A stretch of 64,000 nt of DNA from Sinomicrobium sp. (GTDB lineage: Bacteria; Bacteroidota; Bacteroidia; Flavobacteriales; Flavobacteriaceae), in NCBI GenBank assembly GCA_029266035.1, contig JAJUFH010000002.1, positions 159,358 through 223,357 on the forward strand. The letters are read 5' to 3'. The position numbers and the translations under genes were made by a program. The first letter of the stretch is position 1. Each line of letters opens with the position of its first letter. Shown in pieces: positions 8,565 to 17,693 of the stretch. The notes beneath the pieces are model-generated. The model was not told the DNA's origin and made no database searches. It worked only from the letters and a program-made list of their open reading frames with translations.

Positions 8565-10691
8565 CTATTTCCGTATCTGTACCAACCGCTTTCCGGTTGT
8601 GCTGCTCAGGTCCGACAACACATTGAGTGCTTCCTCTACATAGAGATCTTTAGCCAGGTTTTTATGCCATCGCTCTCGTCTTTCTTTCAATACGGTATCC
8701 TTGGCGATTAAAGCATCCTCATAAGGAAGCGACTCAAAGGTCAGATTGGTTTTGTACTCCGACAGTTCATCAAATTTCTTAGCGATTTCCATATCCTTCT
8801 CTACATTCCTGTTATACACTTCATAGTTCAATGAAAACTTGTTTTCCTCCTGCTTTTCTTTTATCCACTTCGCATTTTCTTCAAGAAGGCTAATATGTTT
8901 ACTTTTAGCCATTCGTTCCTTGCTTTTGGAGATGGCGTAATCGTAATTCACATAGTCGTCCAAAGGGCGGTAATTTGCCTCGGCTATTTTGTCCCAAGGG
9001 AGTGGATTGATCTGGTCTTTCTCTCCGATATCTATATAGCTGTAACGATCTGGTATTACAATATCGCTCTTCACTCCTTCGAGTTGAGTCGAGCCTCCGT
9101 TAATTCTATAAAATTTCTGAGTGGTAAGTTTAAGGGCACCTATATCGCCATAATCGTTTTTATTCCCGAGGAACTGGTTTAGGTTTACTACGTTTTGTAC
9201 TGTACCCTTTCCATAAGTTTGCTTACTTCCAACAATCACAGCTCTCTTATAATCCTGCATAGCAGCTGCGAGTATTTCAGAAGCAGAAGCCGAAAGTTCG
9301 TTGACCAAAACAACCAAAGGACCATCCCATTGTACCCTGCTATCGGTATCTGAAAGTACTTCTCGCTGTTGCCCGGAAGACTTTACCTGTACAATAGGTC
9401 CGTCTTTAATAAAAAATCCGGCCATATCTACAACGGTTTTCAGTGAGCCACCTCCATTGTCTCTAAGGTCGAGTACCAGGCCTTCCATTCCCTCTTTTTT
9501 GAGTCGTTCTATCTCCTTCTCTACATCAGAAGCGGCATTGCGGTTGTTGTAATCTTCAAAATCGATATAAAATTTGGGAAGATTGATAATTCCGTATGTT
9601 TTCCCGTCTTTTTTCACCAGTGAAGTCTTGGCATAAGACTCTTCCAATTCTACCACATCTCTTATAATGGATATGACTTCAGTAGTCCCGTCTACTTTTT
9701 TCACAGTCAGTCTCACTTCCGAGCCCTTAGGTCCCTTGATAAGTTTAACAGCATCGTCCAGTCTCATCCCTATTATATCTACCGCCTCTTCCTCAGCTTG
9801 GGCTACTCTTACAATCTCATCGCCTACTTCCAATTCATTACCTCTCCAAGCGGGGCCACCCGAAATAATTTCCACAATCTTTATCCGGTCATTTTTGCGT
9901 TGTAAGCGGGCACCTATGCCTTCAAACTTACCAGAAATACTGGCGTCGAAGCGATCTTTATCGTCGGGGGCAAAATAAAAAGTATGAGGATCAAATTCTG
10001 TGACGATAGCGTTGAGATACATCACAAACCAGTCTCTTCGCTCCAAGTCGTCTATTATATCGAAGTACTCCCCTTGTGTTTTCAAGGTAGATTCTCTCGC
10101 CTCCTTTTCGATATCTTTTTCCGATTTAACGACATAAGATGCATCTTTTTCCTTCTTGTCCTTTTCGTCTTCCATCCGGCTTGCATACCCTCCTAAAGTA
10201 GCGAACTTGAGGTATTTTCTCCATCGTTCCAAGCGTTCTTCCTCAGACTTAGGGAATGAGAGCTTGTCGTAATCCATATTGATTTCCTCGTCTTTGGTAA
10301 AATCAAAAGGCTTGTCTAAGATTCCTTTGTAGATCTCTTCCCCTTCAACCAAACGTTGCATAAAACGATTGTGAACCAAGTCGAAAAAGCTAATGTCTGC
10401 ATTTTTAATCTGGTCATCTATCTTCTTTTTGTACTCCGAAAACTCATCTATATCCGACTGGAGAAAATAACGTTTGGAAGGATCCAGCAGTCCGATATAG
10501 CCATCGAATACCTCTTCAGAAAAATCGTCATTTATCGCCGATGGACTAAAGTGCCACTTTTGTATTATATGTGAAAGTAACTCTATCAACAATCGGTCTT
10601 TATCCGGATTGTCAAATGTTTTATTGGTAAAACTACACGATGCCGCCGAGATCAACAGTGCGGCCAGTATATACACAAAATTTCTTTTCAT
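8565..10691 (-). CDS. prc: Carboxy-terminal (tail-specific) processing protease, lipoprotein
   Basis: An S41-family protease of the Prc/Tsp type, which degrades or trims envelope proteins from their C-termini. At 708 residues it has the long Prc layout: a lipoprotein signal peptide (lipobox AASC, Cys about 19), an N-terminal helical domain, a PDZ domain (about 240-330), and the S41 core with the nucleophile Ser in SASASE (about 469-471) and the general-base Lys in TYGKGT (about 496). A C-terminal helical region resembling DUF3340 follows. It stands alone, convergent with rodA and divergent from surE. The lipidated N-terminus predicts membrane attachment; which membrane cannot be told from the sequence. 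Confidence 0.93.
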   Translation of the reverse strand: MKRNFVYILAALLISAASCSFTNKTFDNPDKDRLLIELLSHIIQKWHFSPSAINDDFSEEVFDGYIGLLDPSKRYFLQSDIDEFSEYKKKIDDQIKNADISFFDLVHNRFMQRLVEGEEIYKGILDKPFDFTKDEEINMDYDKLSFPKSEEERLERWRKYLKFATLGGYASRMEDEKDKKEKDASYVVKSEKDIEKEARESTLKTQGEYFDIIDDLERRDWFVMYLNAIVTEFDPHTFYFAPDDKDRFDASISGKFEGIGARLQRKNDRIKIVEIISGGPAWRGNELEVGDEIVRVAQAEEEAVDIIGMRLDDAVKLIKGPKGSEVRLTVKKVDGTTEVISIIRDVVELEESYAKTSLVKKDGKTYGIINLPKFYIDFEDYNNRNAASDVEKEIERLKKEGMEGLVLDLRDNGGGSLKTVVDMAGFFIKDGPIVQVKSSGQQREVLSDTDSRVQWDGPLVVLVNELSASASEILAAAMQDYKRAVIVGSKQTYGKGTVQNVVNLNQFLGNKNDYGDIGALKLTTQKFYRINGGSTQLEGVKSDIVIPDRYSYIDIGEKDQINPLPWDKIAEANYRPLDDYVNYDYAISKSKERMAKSKHISLLEENAKWIKEKQEENKFSLNYEVYNRNVEKDMEIAKKFDELSEYKTNLTFESLPYEDALIAKDTVLKERRERWHKNLAKDLYVEEALNVLSDLSSTTGKRLVQIRK

Positions 10692-11003
10692 CTGTTCCTT
10701 TTTTACACATTGTCGTCTCTCTACAACAAGAGAGCCTTCTCATTCTTTGCTTGTTTTTCTATCTTAATATCAAAACGACAGGCCTTATACATTGTTGTAA
10801 TTGCCTTCGATTTTAAACCCCTAAATTACTGAAAAAACTATGCCAGCACTATACAATGATACTAATTTTTTGTTAAACGCTTACACATCTGGTATTTTAA
10901 AAACGACCGGAATTGTGACCGCTTTTAAGCAATAGGCAAGTTTTGCACGCAGCTGCCGATAATTGATTATTTTAGCATACCAATTTAAGTATATTGTACA
11001 CAG
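10692..11003. other. Divergent intergenic region between prc and surE
   Basis: These 312 bases are AT-rich and lie between two divergent start codons, so they should hold promoters for both genes. The best weak match for surE is TATTTTAG near 10968, with a TTTTG about 22 bases before it. No convincing small gene, tRNA or strong hairpin was seen; the longest short frame, about 31 codons from an ATG near 10840, looks random. Confidence 0.5.
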
Positions 11004-11780
11004 ATGAAGAAAAAGCCTTTAATATTAGTTACCAACGACGACGGAATTGCAGCCCCAGGCATAAGAGCATTAATCGAAGTGATGAAAGAAATAGGCGATG
11101 TGGTAGTCGTGGCTCCAGACAGCCCTCAATCGGGCAAGGGTCATGCTGTAACCATCGACGCTACTCTCTTCTGCAATAAAATAAACATAGACGATGAGGT
11201 TTCCGAAGAATACAGTTGTTCGGGCACTCCGGCCGACTGTGTAAAACTAGCTGTAAACGAACTGATGAAACAACGTCCTGATATTTGTGTAAGCGGTATA
11301 AACCACGGATCAAATTCTTCGGTAAACGTCATTTATTCCGGCACTATGAGTGCTGCAGTAGAAGCCGGTCTGGAAGGAATCCCCGCCATTGGTTTTTCAC
11401 TTTGCGATTTCTCGTGGGACGCCGATTTTAGCGCTGTCAAAGAATATGTGCGTACCATCACGCTAAACGCCCTCCAAAACGGTATACCAAAAGGAGTTGT
11501 CTTGAATGTAAATTTTCCAAAACTCAGCAAAGAAAAGCTAAAAGGCATCAGGGTGTGCCGTCAGGCCAACGCCCGTTGGGCAGAAGAATTTGACAAGCGA
11601 ACCAATCCGCAAGGACGGGAGTATTACTGGTTGGCCGGAAAATTCGTCAATCTCGATCAAGGTGAAGACACTGACGAATGGGCCTTGGCCAACGGCTATA
11701 TTTCGGTAGTCCCCGTACAGTTCGACCTCACAGCTCATCACGCTATACAAACCTTAAACACCTGGAAACTGAATGATTAG
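11004..11780 (+). CDS. surE: 5'/3'-nucleotidase SurE
   Basis: SurE is a metal-dependent nucleoside monophosphate phosphatase acting in stationary phase or stress. The 258 residues match the family, with the metal-binding Asp pair in TNDDGI (about 9-14), the SGKGHAVT loop, the SGTPADCV motif and NHGSN (about 98). The gene overlaps the next frame by eight bases, so surE, the small membrane gene and possibly lpxB are co-transcribed. Confidence 0.96.
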   Translation: MKKKPLILVTNDDGIAAPGIRALIEVMKEIGDVVVVAPDSPQSGKGHAVTIDATLFCNKINIDDEVSEEYSCSGTPADCVKLAVNELMKQRPDICVSGINHGSNSSVNVIYSGTMSAAVEAGLEGIPAIGFSLCDFSWDADFSAVKEYVRTITLNALQNGIPKGVVLNVNFPKLSKEKLKGIRVCRQANARWAEEFDKRTNPQGREYYWLAGKFVNLDQGEDTDEWALANGYISVVPVQFDLTAHHAIQTLNTWKLND

Positions 11781-12054
11781 AAAAGAGATTGCGATAGGGT
11801 TTGCAATTGGTATTATAGCCAATATAGCTGGAACATTGCTGTACATAGCCACGTTTTCTGAAATGGGGATTACAGACACGATTAATGCGGCATTTGCAGA
11901 AGGGTATTTAGGCAGCCTCTTAGCCCTCGGTGCACTGCTCAATCTAATTGCTTTTTTTGGCTTTTTGCGCTTAAAAAGAGATTACCGCGCTCGAGGAGTA
12001 TTACTGGCCACTATACTCACAGCTTTGCTCACGCTTTTGTATAAAATATTCTGA
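11773..12054 (+). CDS. Small membrane protein of unknown function
   Basis: This 93-residue product has three hydrophobic segments (about 7-27, 45-65 and 74-92) separated by short charged loops, and no recognised catalytic motif. Its ATG overlaps the surE stop, which supports translation. Position between surE and lpxB suggests an envelope role, but the function is unknown. Confidence 0.8.
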   Translation: MIRKEIAIGFAIGIIANIAGTLLYIATFSEMGITDTINAAFAEGYLGSLLALGALLNLIAFFGFLRLKRDYRARGVLLATILTALLTLLYKIF

Positions 12055-12130
12055 TAGGTCTTGTTCGAAGGAGGTTAGTTTACGACCTGACTAAATTGGC
12101 TGCTAGCAGCAAATTAAAAACCAAGAATCG

Positions 12131-13255
12131 ATGAAATACTATATCATTGCCGGAGAAGCTTCAGGAGATCTACACGCTTCCAACCTTATGAAAGCCCTAA
12201 AAGAGGCAGATAAAAATGCTGATTTTCGGTTTTGGGGAGGCGAATTGATGAATAGTGTGGGCGGTACACTGGTAAAACACTACAAAGATCTCGCTTTTAT
12301 GGGGTTTGCAGAGGTGTTGATGAATATCCGTACCATTTTAGGCAATATAAATTTCTGCAAAAAGGATATTGCGCAATACAACCCGGATGTCATTGTATTT
12401 ATAGACTACCCTGGCTTTAATATGCGTATCGCCAAATGGGCACGAAAGCAGGGATTCCGCACACATTACTACATATCTCCTCAGTTATGGGCCTGGAAAG
12501 AAAACAGAATTAAGGCAATAAAAAGGGATATCGACCACATGTATGTTATCCTTCCATTTGAAAAGGACTTTTACGAAAAAAAACACCACTATCCAGTAGA
12601 TTTTGTGGGACACCCATTGATCGACGCTATTGCGCAATTGCCGGTAGTAGACGAACTCGAATTCCGAAAAAAATACCAGCTCGATCCCAAAAAGCCAATT
12701 ATAGCCCTTTTGCCAGGCAGCCGAAAACAGGAAATACGAAAAATGTTGTCGGTGATGCTCGAAATGCCCCATCACTTCCCAAATTATCAGTTTGTCATTG
12801 CTGGAGCTCCAGGACAGGAAAGGGAGTTTTACACCCCCTTTCTCAAAGATTCCAACATCAATCTCATCCAGAATAAAACATACCACTTACTGAGCGTAGC
12901 AACTGCTGCTCTGGTTACCAGTGGTACAGCTACCTTAGAAACCGCCCTGTTTAAAGTTCCGGAAATCGTGTGTTATAAAGGCAACTGGATTTCCTATCAA
13001 ATTGCAAGGCGAATCATCACCTTAAAATATATATCGTTGGTAAATCTTGTGATGGACAAGGAAGTGGTTACCGAACTCATTCAGGGCGACCTGAACCGAA
13101 AACGGTTGAAAACAGAACTGGAAAAATTGCTAACCTCTGAAAAGCGAGAGCAGATTTTCCTGGATTATCACGAACTCGAAAAAGAACTCGGAGGACAAGG
13201 AGCGAGTAAAAAAACGGCAGAGCTCATTGTAAAGAGATGTAAAAACCATGAATAG
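12131..13255 (+). CDS. lpxB: Lipid-A-disaccharide synthase LpxB
   Basis: LpxB (glycosyltransferase family 19) joins UDP-diacylglucosamine and lipid X into the lipid A disaccharide at the inner face of the inner membrane. The 374 residues match the family. The N-terminal AGEASGDLHAS, the YISPQLWAW segment (about 116-124), the LLPGSRKQEI donor-site loop and SGTATLE (about 262) are all present. A purine-rich stretch GAAGGAGG lies about 60 bases upstream, but no obvious ribosome site is immediately before the ATG. The 3' end overlaps the NlpC/P60 gene by eight bases. Confidence 0.96.
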   Translation: MKYYIIAGEASGDLHASNLMKALKEADKNADFRFWGGELMNSVGGTLVKHYKDLAFMGFAEVLMNIRTILGNINFCKKDIAQYNPDVIVFIDYPGFNMRIAKWARKQGFRTHYYISPQLWAWKENRIKAIKRDIDHMYVILPFEKDFYEKKHHYPVDFVGHPLIDAIAQLPVVDELEFRKKYQLDPKKPIIALLPGSRKQEIRKMLSVMLEMPHHFPNYQFVIAGAPGQEREFYTPFLKDSNINLIQNKTYHLLSVATAALVTSGTATLETALFKVPEIVCYKGNWISYQIARRIITLKYISLVNLVMDKEVVTELIQGDLNRKRLKTELEKLLTSEKREQIFLDYHELEKELGGQGASKKTAELIVKRCKNHE

Positions 13256-13808
13256 AAATCTCCTCATATGTGGCTTGTTTATTTGTTTGTGTGCCTGCAA
13301 ATCGGGCAAAAAAACAGTGGAACAGCCAAGAACCGTATCTGTAGAAGGAACCGATATTTCCAAACGCCCTGTAGCGACAGAAGCCTGGCCCATAGAAGAC
13401 GATAAAAAAACGAAAAAATCGGAGAAGAGCGCAGCAAATCCCATTATAGAAACCGCTTTGTCTTATATCGGCACCCGATACAAATACGGAGGAACAACCA
13501 AAAGGGGAATGGATTGTTCAGGATTGATATACGTCTCATTCCTGGAGCACAATATCCCCCTGCAACGCGTTTCCTATCGCATGGCTACTCAAGGAAAAAA
13601 AATAAAACTCAAAGAAGTGCAAAAAGGAGATCTGCTCTTTTTTAAAACCGGGAGAAAGAATCGTATTAACCACGTCGGTCTGGTGGTAGACGTCAAGGGC
13701 AAGGACATACGCTTTATACACGCTACGACATCGAGAGGGGTATTGATATCCTCATTAAAAGAAGGGTATTGGGATCACGCATTCTCCGAGGCTCGTAAAA
13801 TTTTGTAA
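13248..13808 (+). CDS. NlpC/P60 peptidoglycan endopeptidase, lipoprotein
   Basis: NlpC/P60 enzymes cleave the gamma-D-Glu-mDAP bond in wall peptides. The 186-residue protein has a short lipoprotein signal (LCAC, Cys about 17), a charged linker, then the catalytic domain. That domain holds the nucleophile Cys in DCSGLIY (about 90), His in NHVGLVVD (about 140) and a polar residue in FIHATTSRG. It overlaps lpxB, so it is probably expressed with lipid A synthesis. It resembles the Spr/MepS group of single-domain lipoproteins. Confidence 0.92.
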   Translation: MNRNLLICGLFICLCACKSGKKTVEQPRTVSVEGTDISKRPVATEAWPIEDDKKTKKSEKSAANPIIETALSYIGTRYKYGGTTKRGMDCSGLIYVSFLEHNIPLQRVSYRMATQGKKIKLKEVQKGDLLFFKTGRKNRINHVGLVVDVKGKDIRFIHATTSRGVLISSLKEGYWDHAFSEARKIL

Positions 13809-13851
13809 TCTTTTTATTTAAAAAAAGGAAGTTTTTGATTACATTTAAATC

Positions 13852-15882
13852 ATGCTTCCTTGGAATTACAACAGTTTTCGGCTATTGCTGCCGCTTTGCT
13901 CGGGTATTGTCATCGGTTTTAACTATGCTGTCCCACCCGGAATAGCGCTGTACATTGCTTTTGTATTACTGCTCCTCTTGGGAATTTCTCATTACTCCGT
14001 TCCCATTTCCGGACGCACCGACAATCAGGTATTTACGGTACTGGCATTTGTACTTCTTTGCTGTATTGGATTGTACAGAGTGAATGTAGAAAAACCACAG
14101 TACACCCAAAACCATTACTCTCATTTTATACAGGGCAACGACTCCCTGACTATCACCCTTATCAACCGACTGAAGCCCACATTGCACAACCAGCGTTATA
14201 CTGCTAGAGTTGATGAGGTAAATGGAAAAACAACCCAAGGAACAATCTTATGTCACATCAGTTTACAAGACACTTTAGTAAATGCAATTACAGGCTGTTC
14301 TTACACTGTAAAGGGCAATATACGCAGTATACATCCTCCCAGAAATCCACACCAATTTGACTACCGCAGTTATTTACAACGACGACTCATCTATCATCAA
14401 CTCTACCTCGACTCCTCTGGATTACGACCTCTCCCCGGCAGTGAGAACAACCTATACAGCTCGGCCGGGACACTGCGAAAAAGCACAATCAGCTTACTGA
14501 GAGAAAACGGAGTACAAGGCGATGTACTCGCCCTTACCCAGGCACTTTTATTAGGAGAGCGACAAGATATCCCCAACACGCTATACGACGATTACTCGGC
14601 TGCAGGAGTTATACATATACTTTCTATTTCCGGTCTTCACGTAGGAATACTACTGCTACTGTTGCACAGTGCTTTATTTCCTCTGAACTACAGTCGCCAC
14701 AGTCGCATCCTAAAATTTCCGATTACAATTTCTATCCTTTGGTTTTTTGCGATTATCGCAGGGCTCACGCCCTCGGTAGTCAGAGCTACCACTATGTTTA
14801 GTTTTCTCGCCTTCTCTATGCAATTGCGACGCACGCCCGATGTAAAGAATACGCTGTTTGCCTCTATGTTTACACTACTCCTCATAAAACCGGGATTTCT
14901 ATTCGACATCGGATTTCAGATGAGCTATGCAGCCGTGTTTTCCATAGTGTACTTCCACCCTGTCTTGATGTCTTTGTGGAATCCTAAAAATTCTGTACTT
15001 CGCTATTTATGGCAACTGGCCGGAGTATCTTTTACGGCACAGCTGGGAGTACTTCCGCTCAGTCTCTATTACTTCCACCAGTTTCCCGTCCTATTTCTTC
15101 CAATCAATATGATAGTCGTTCCCCTCACTGGTCTAATCATGTCTGCCGGAATTGCCGTTCTCATTCTGGCTTCGACGGGCTTGTTGCCTTCGGTATTTGT
15201 CGATATATACAGCTTTCTCGTCTCTGCGATGAATGCGCTTATCTCATTTGCTGGTCGTCTGGATCACTTTATTTTCAAAGACATTTACTTTAGCGGAAAT
15301 CAATTGGCAGTCTCTTATCTTGTCATCGCCTCCTTACTCCTTCTCTCGGTCAGAAAAACAAGAGGTGTTTTGCTAGTCTTGGGAAGCTCAATTGCCCTAT
15401 TGATAATACTTACAGCGCACAACTATCTCTATCCGCCCCAAAAAGAAGAATTCATTATCTGGCACCAATACCGAAAAACACTCATCACGCGACAATCGGG
15501 AGCTACAGTAATCGCATACCGTTCTTTAGACAGCCTTCCTCTAAAAAAAGTTCTTGGCGACTTCATCCGGGAAGAGCGCATACACAAAATAGATAGCAGC
15601 AAGCTTCTGAGCAGCTATACGTTCAAAAATCAATCTGTACTTTATATCAATCAATCAGACATCCAAGCTTACCTCTCCATTCCGCAAGCCGATTACCTTT
15701 TGTTATCTCAATCGCCAAAAATCAATCTTGAACGCCTATTGCTCTACCACCGTCCAAAAGCGGTTATCGCCGATGGCGACAACGCTCAATATCTAGTAGC
15801 ATTGTGGAGGTCGACCTGTACCAAAAAGAAACTCCCTTTTCACAGCACTTATGAAAAGGGAGCCTATATTGTACAACCTTAA
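13852..15882 (+). CDS. comEC: ComEC/Rec2-family DNA-uptake channel protein
   Basis: ComEC forms the inner-membrane channel for single-stranded DNA during natural transformation. The 676 residues contain an N-terminal DUF4131-like part, then the multi-helix Competence domain with the hallmark HILSISGLHVGILL (about 253-266) and SVVRATTMF. The C-terminal part (about 535-676) is short and lacks a recognisable metal-binding metallo-beta-lactamase motif, as in many Bacteroidota members. The gene starts 43 bases after the NlpC/P60 stop and converges with the transporter gene across only 18 bases. Confidence 0.9.
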   Translation: MLPWNYNSFRLLLPLCSGIVIGFNYAVPPGIALYIAFVLLLLLGISHYSVPISGRTDNQVFTVLAFVLLCCIGLYRVNVEKPQYTQNHYSHFIQGNDSLTITLINRLKPTLHNQRYTARVDEVNGKTTQGTILCHISLQDTLVNAITGCSYTVKGNIRSIHPPRNPHQFDYRSYLQRRLIYHQLYLDSSGLRPLPGSENNLYSSAGTLRKSTISLLRENGVQGDVLALTQALLLGERQDIPNTLYDDYSAAGVIHILSISGLHVGILLLLLHSALFPLNYSRHSRILKFPITISILWFFAIIAGLTPSVVRATTMFSFLAFSMQLRRTPDVKNTLFASMFTLLLIKPGFLFDIGFQMSYAAVFSIVYFHPVLMSLWNPKNSVLRYLWQLAGVSFTAQLGVLPLSLYYFHQFPVLFLPINMIVVPLTGLIMSAGIAVLILASTGLLPSVFVDIYSFLVSAMNALISFAGRLDHFIFKDIYFSGNQLAVSYLVIASLLLLSVRKTRGVLLVLGSSIALLIILTAHNYLYPPQKEEFIIWHQYRKTLITRQSGATVIAYRSLDSLPLKKVLGDFIREERIHKIDSSKLLSSYTFKNQSVLYINQSDIQAYLSIPQADYLLLSQSPKINLERLLLYHRPKAVIADGDNAQYLVALWRSTCTKKKLPFHSTYEKGAYIVQP

Positions 15883-15900
15883 CTCTTGTCAAGATGTTAG

Positions 15901-17676
15901 CTACTTCACTTTCCCCTCCGCATCTTCTGCGCCATGGGTAAGTTTTTTGAGTTTTTTAAGGAAGAGGAGTAGCAAAATTCCGAAAGATACTGTAAATATT
16001 GTGAGCCACATAAAGGTACTGTGTTCCTGTTCACTCTGCTCTTCTTCGAGTACAAAGGTGAGTCCGTAATTTTTTCCATCACCCATATTTTCAACAATCT
16101 TAGCAGCATCTCCATCCTTTTCAAAAGTGAGTATAGCGTGATACGGATTAGCTTCACCCACCCCCTGTTCTTTAAGCGAAGCCTTCAGTTTATCTTCGGG
16201 GAAACTAAACATTCCGTTCAGTTGTTGCCCGCTTTCATAATCTTTAAAAACTACGTTTTCGCCTTCGAGGTATACCTCGGTTTTAACATCGAAATTCTTG
16301 TCGAGATTAATCGGATAGTCGTATATAGTTTCTATCTTATTTTTTCCTTTTTTAACCTCTATAGAGTCTTTGCTGAGCAGAGGTATAATCTGTTCCTTAC
16401 TAGCCATCACTTCGCCCTTATAGGGTTCCAATTGCGCTGATTCTCCAATCTTTCCTGCCAGTCTGTTTCCGAAACCGGTAGCTGCAAAATACACTCCCAT
16501 CATAATCGAAGCGTATTTTAGAGGAGCGAGTTTCGTAATAAATGAAAGCGCTACCGGCGAAAGGCAGAGTTCTCCCAAGGTATGGAAAAGGTAAGCCATA
16601 AAAATCCAAATCATGGCGGCCTTACCAAATGTTTCGGCACTGGCTTCATTTGAAGCAAACATCATAAAAACATACCCCAGTCCCATAATAATAGTACCTA
16701 TAGCCATCTTGAACAGCGATGAAGACTCTCGCCCTTTTTTCTTCCACCAAATCCAAAAACCTCCTATTACTGTTCCGAAAATAATGATATATCCGGCGTT
16801 GAGAGATTGAAATACTGCAGCGGGAATTTCTTCCAGCCAACTCAATCCGATATATCTATTGACCTTTGCATCGGTATACAGGTTCATGAGTCCTCCTGCC
16901 TGTTCAAAGGCACCCCAGAACACCACTACAACCAAGAACGAAATAAGCAGTACAACCACCCTGTCTTTTTCTATCTTGGTAAGAGGCCTCTTTGCTGCAG
17001 CTCTTTCTTCTTCAGAAACCTGTGTTCCTCCCGAAAATTCACCTACTCCCTTGAGGAATTTTTGTCCCCAAATATACACCACCTGTCCAATCAACATCCC
17101 TATTCCTGCCAATCCGAAACCGTAATGCCAGCCGTAGTAATAGGCTACCAGTCCAACGCTGATACTGGCGAGGAATGCCCCTATATTTATTCCAATATAA
17201 AAAATAGTAAATCCGCTATCTCTGCGAATGTCTCCTTCTCCATACAGCCCCCCTACCATAGTTGAGATATTGGGTTTTAGTCCTCCTACTCCTAGAATAA
17301 TCAATATCAGTCCGGTAAAAAAGGCCCATCCTTGAGGAACAGCCAAGACCCCATGCCCGACACATAACAACAGTCCGCCCAGCATTACAGTCTTCTTCTG
17401 CCCCAGTAATTTATCGGCTACCCATCCACCGGGAATTGAGGCCACATACACCAGCATAGTATACCATCCATACAGCCAAATCGCATCCTTATTACTCCAT
17501 CCCAAACCCGGGTCTACTGCCGTGGCCGATGCTGCTATATAGAGCACCAATATTCCACGCATTCCATAATAGCTGAAGCGCTCCCACATTTCGGTAAAAA
17601 ACAGTATATACAATCCTGCCGGGTGTCCGAATAATTCCCTCTGGTGTGCTGGTTTACTTGTACTAGTCGTTGCCAT
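15901..17676 (-). CDS. POT/PTR-family proton-coupled peptide transporter
   Basis: An MFS transporter that imports di- and tripeptides with protons. The N-terminus carries the PTR signature around EMWERFSYYGMRGILVLYI (about 29-47), and a second family motif lies at FTIFYIGINIGAF. Compared with minimal POT proteins it has about 130 extra polar residues (about 415-550) before the final helix, which are probably periplasmic. The transporter starts 17 bases after the stop of the upstream dipeptidyl peptidase gene, so the two are likely co-transcribed, the peptidase making dipeptides for import. Confidence 0.94.
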   Translation of the reverse strand: MATTSTSKPAHQRELFGHPAGLYILFFTEMWERFSYYGMRGILVLYIAASATAVDPGLGWSNKDAIWLYGWYTMLVYVASIPGGWVADKLLGQKKTVMLGGLLLCVGHGVLAVPQGWAFFTGLILIILGVGGLKPNISTMVGGLYGEGDIRRDSGFTIFYIGINIGAFLASISVGLVAYYYGWHYGFGLAGIGMLIGQVVYIWGQKFLKGVGEFSGGTQVSEEERAAAKRPLTKIEKDRVVVLLISFLVVVVFWGAFEQAGGLMNLYTDAKVNRYIGLSWLEEIPAAVFQSLNAGYIIIFGTVIGGFWIWWKKKGRESSSLFKMAIGTIIMGLGYVFMMFASNEASAETFGKAAMIWIFMAYLFHTLGELCLSPVALSFITKLAPLKYASIMMGVYFAATGFGNRLAGKIGESAQLEPYKGEVMASKEQIIPLLSKDSIEVKKGKNKIETIYDYPINLDKNFDVKTEVYLEGENVVFKDYESGQQLNGMFSFPEDKLKASLKEQGVGEANPYHAILTFEKDGDAAKIVENMGDGKNYGLTFVLEEEQSEQEHSTFMWLTIFTVSFGILLLLFLKKLKKLTHGAEDAEGKVK

Positions 17677-17693
17677 GTAATAATATTTATATG

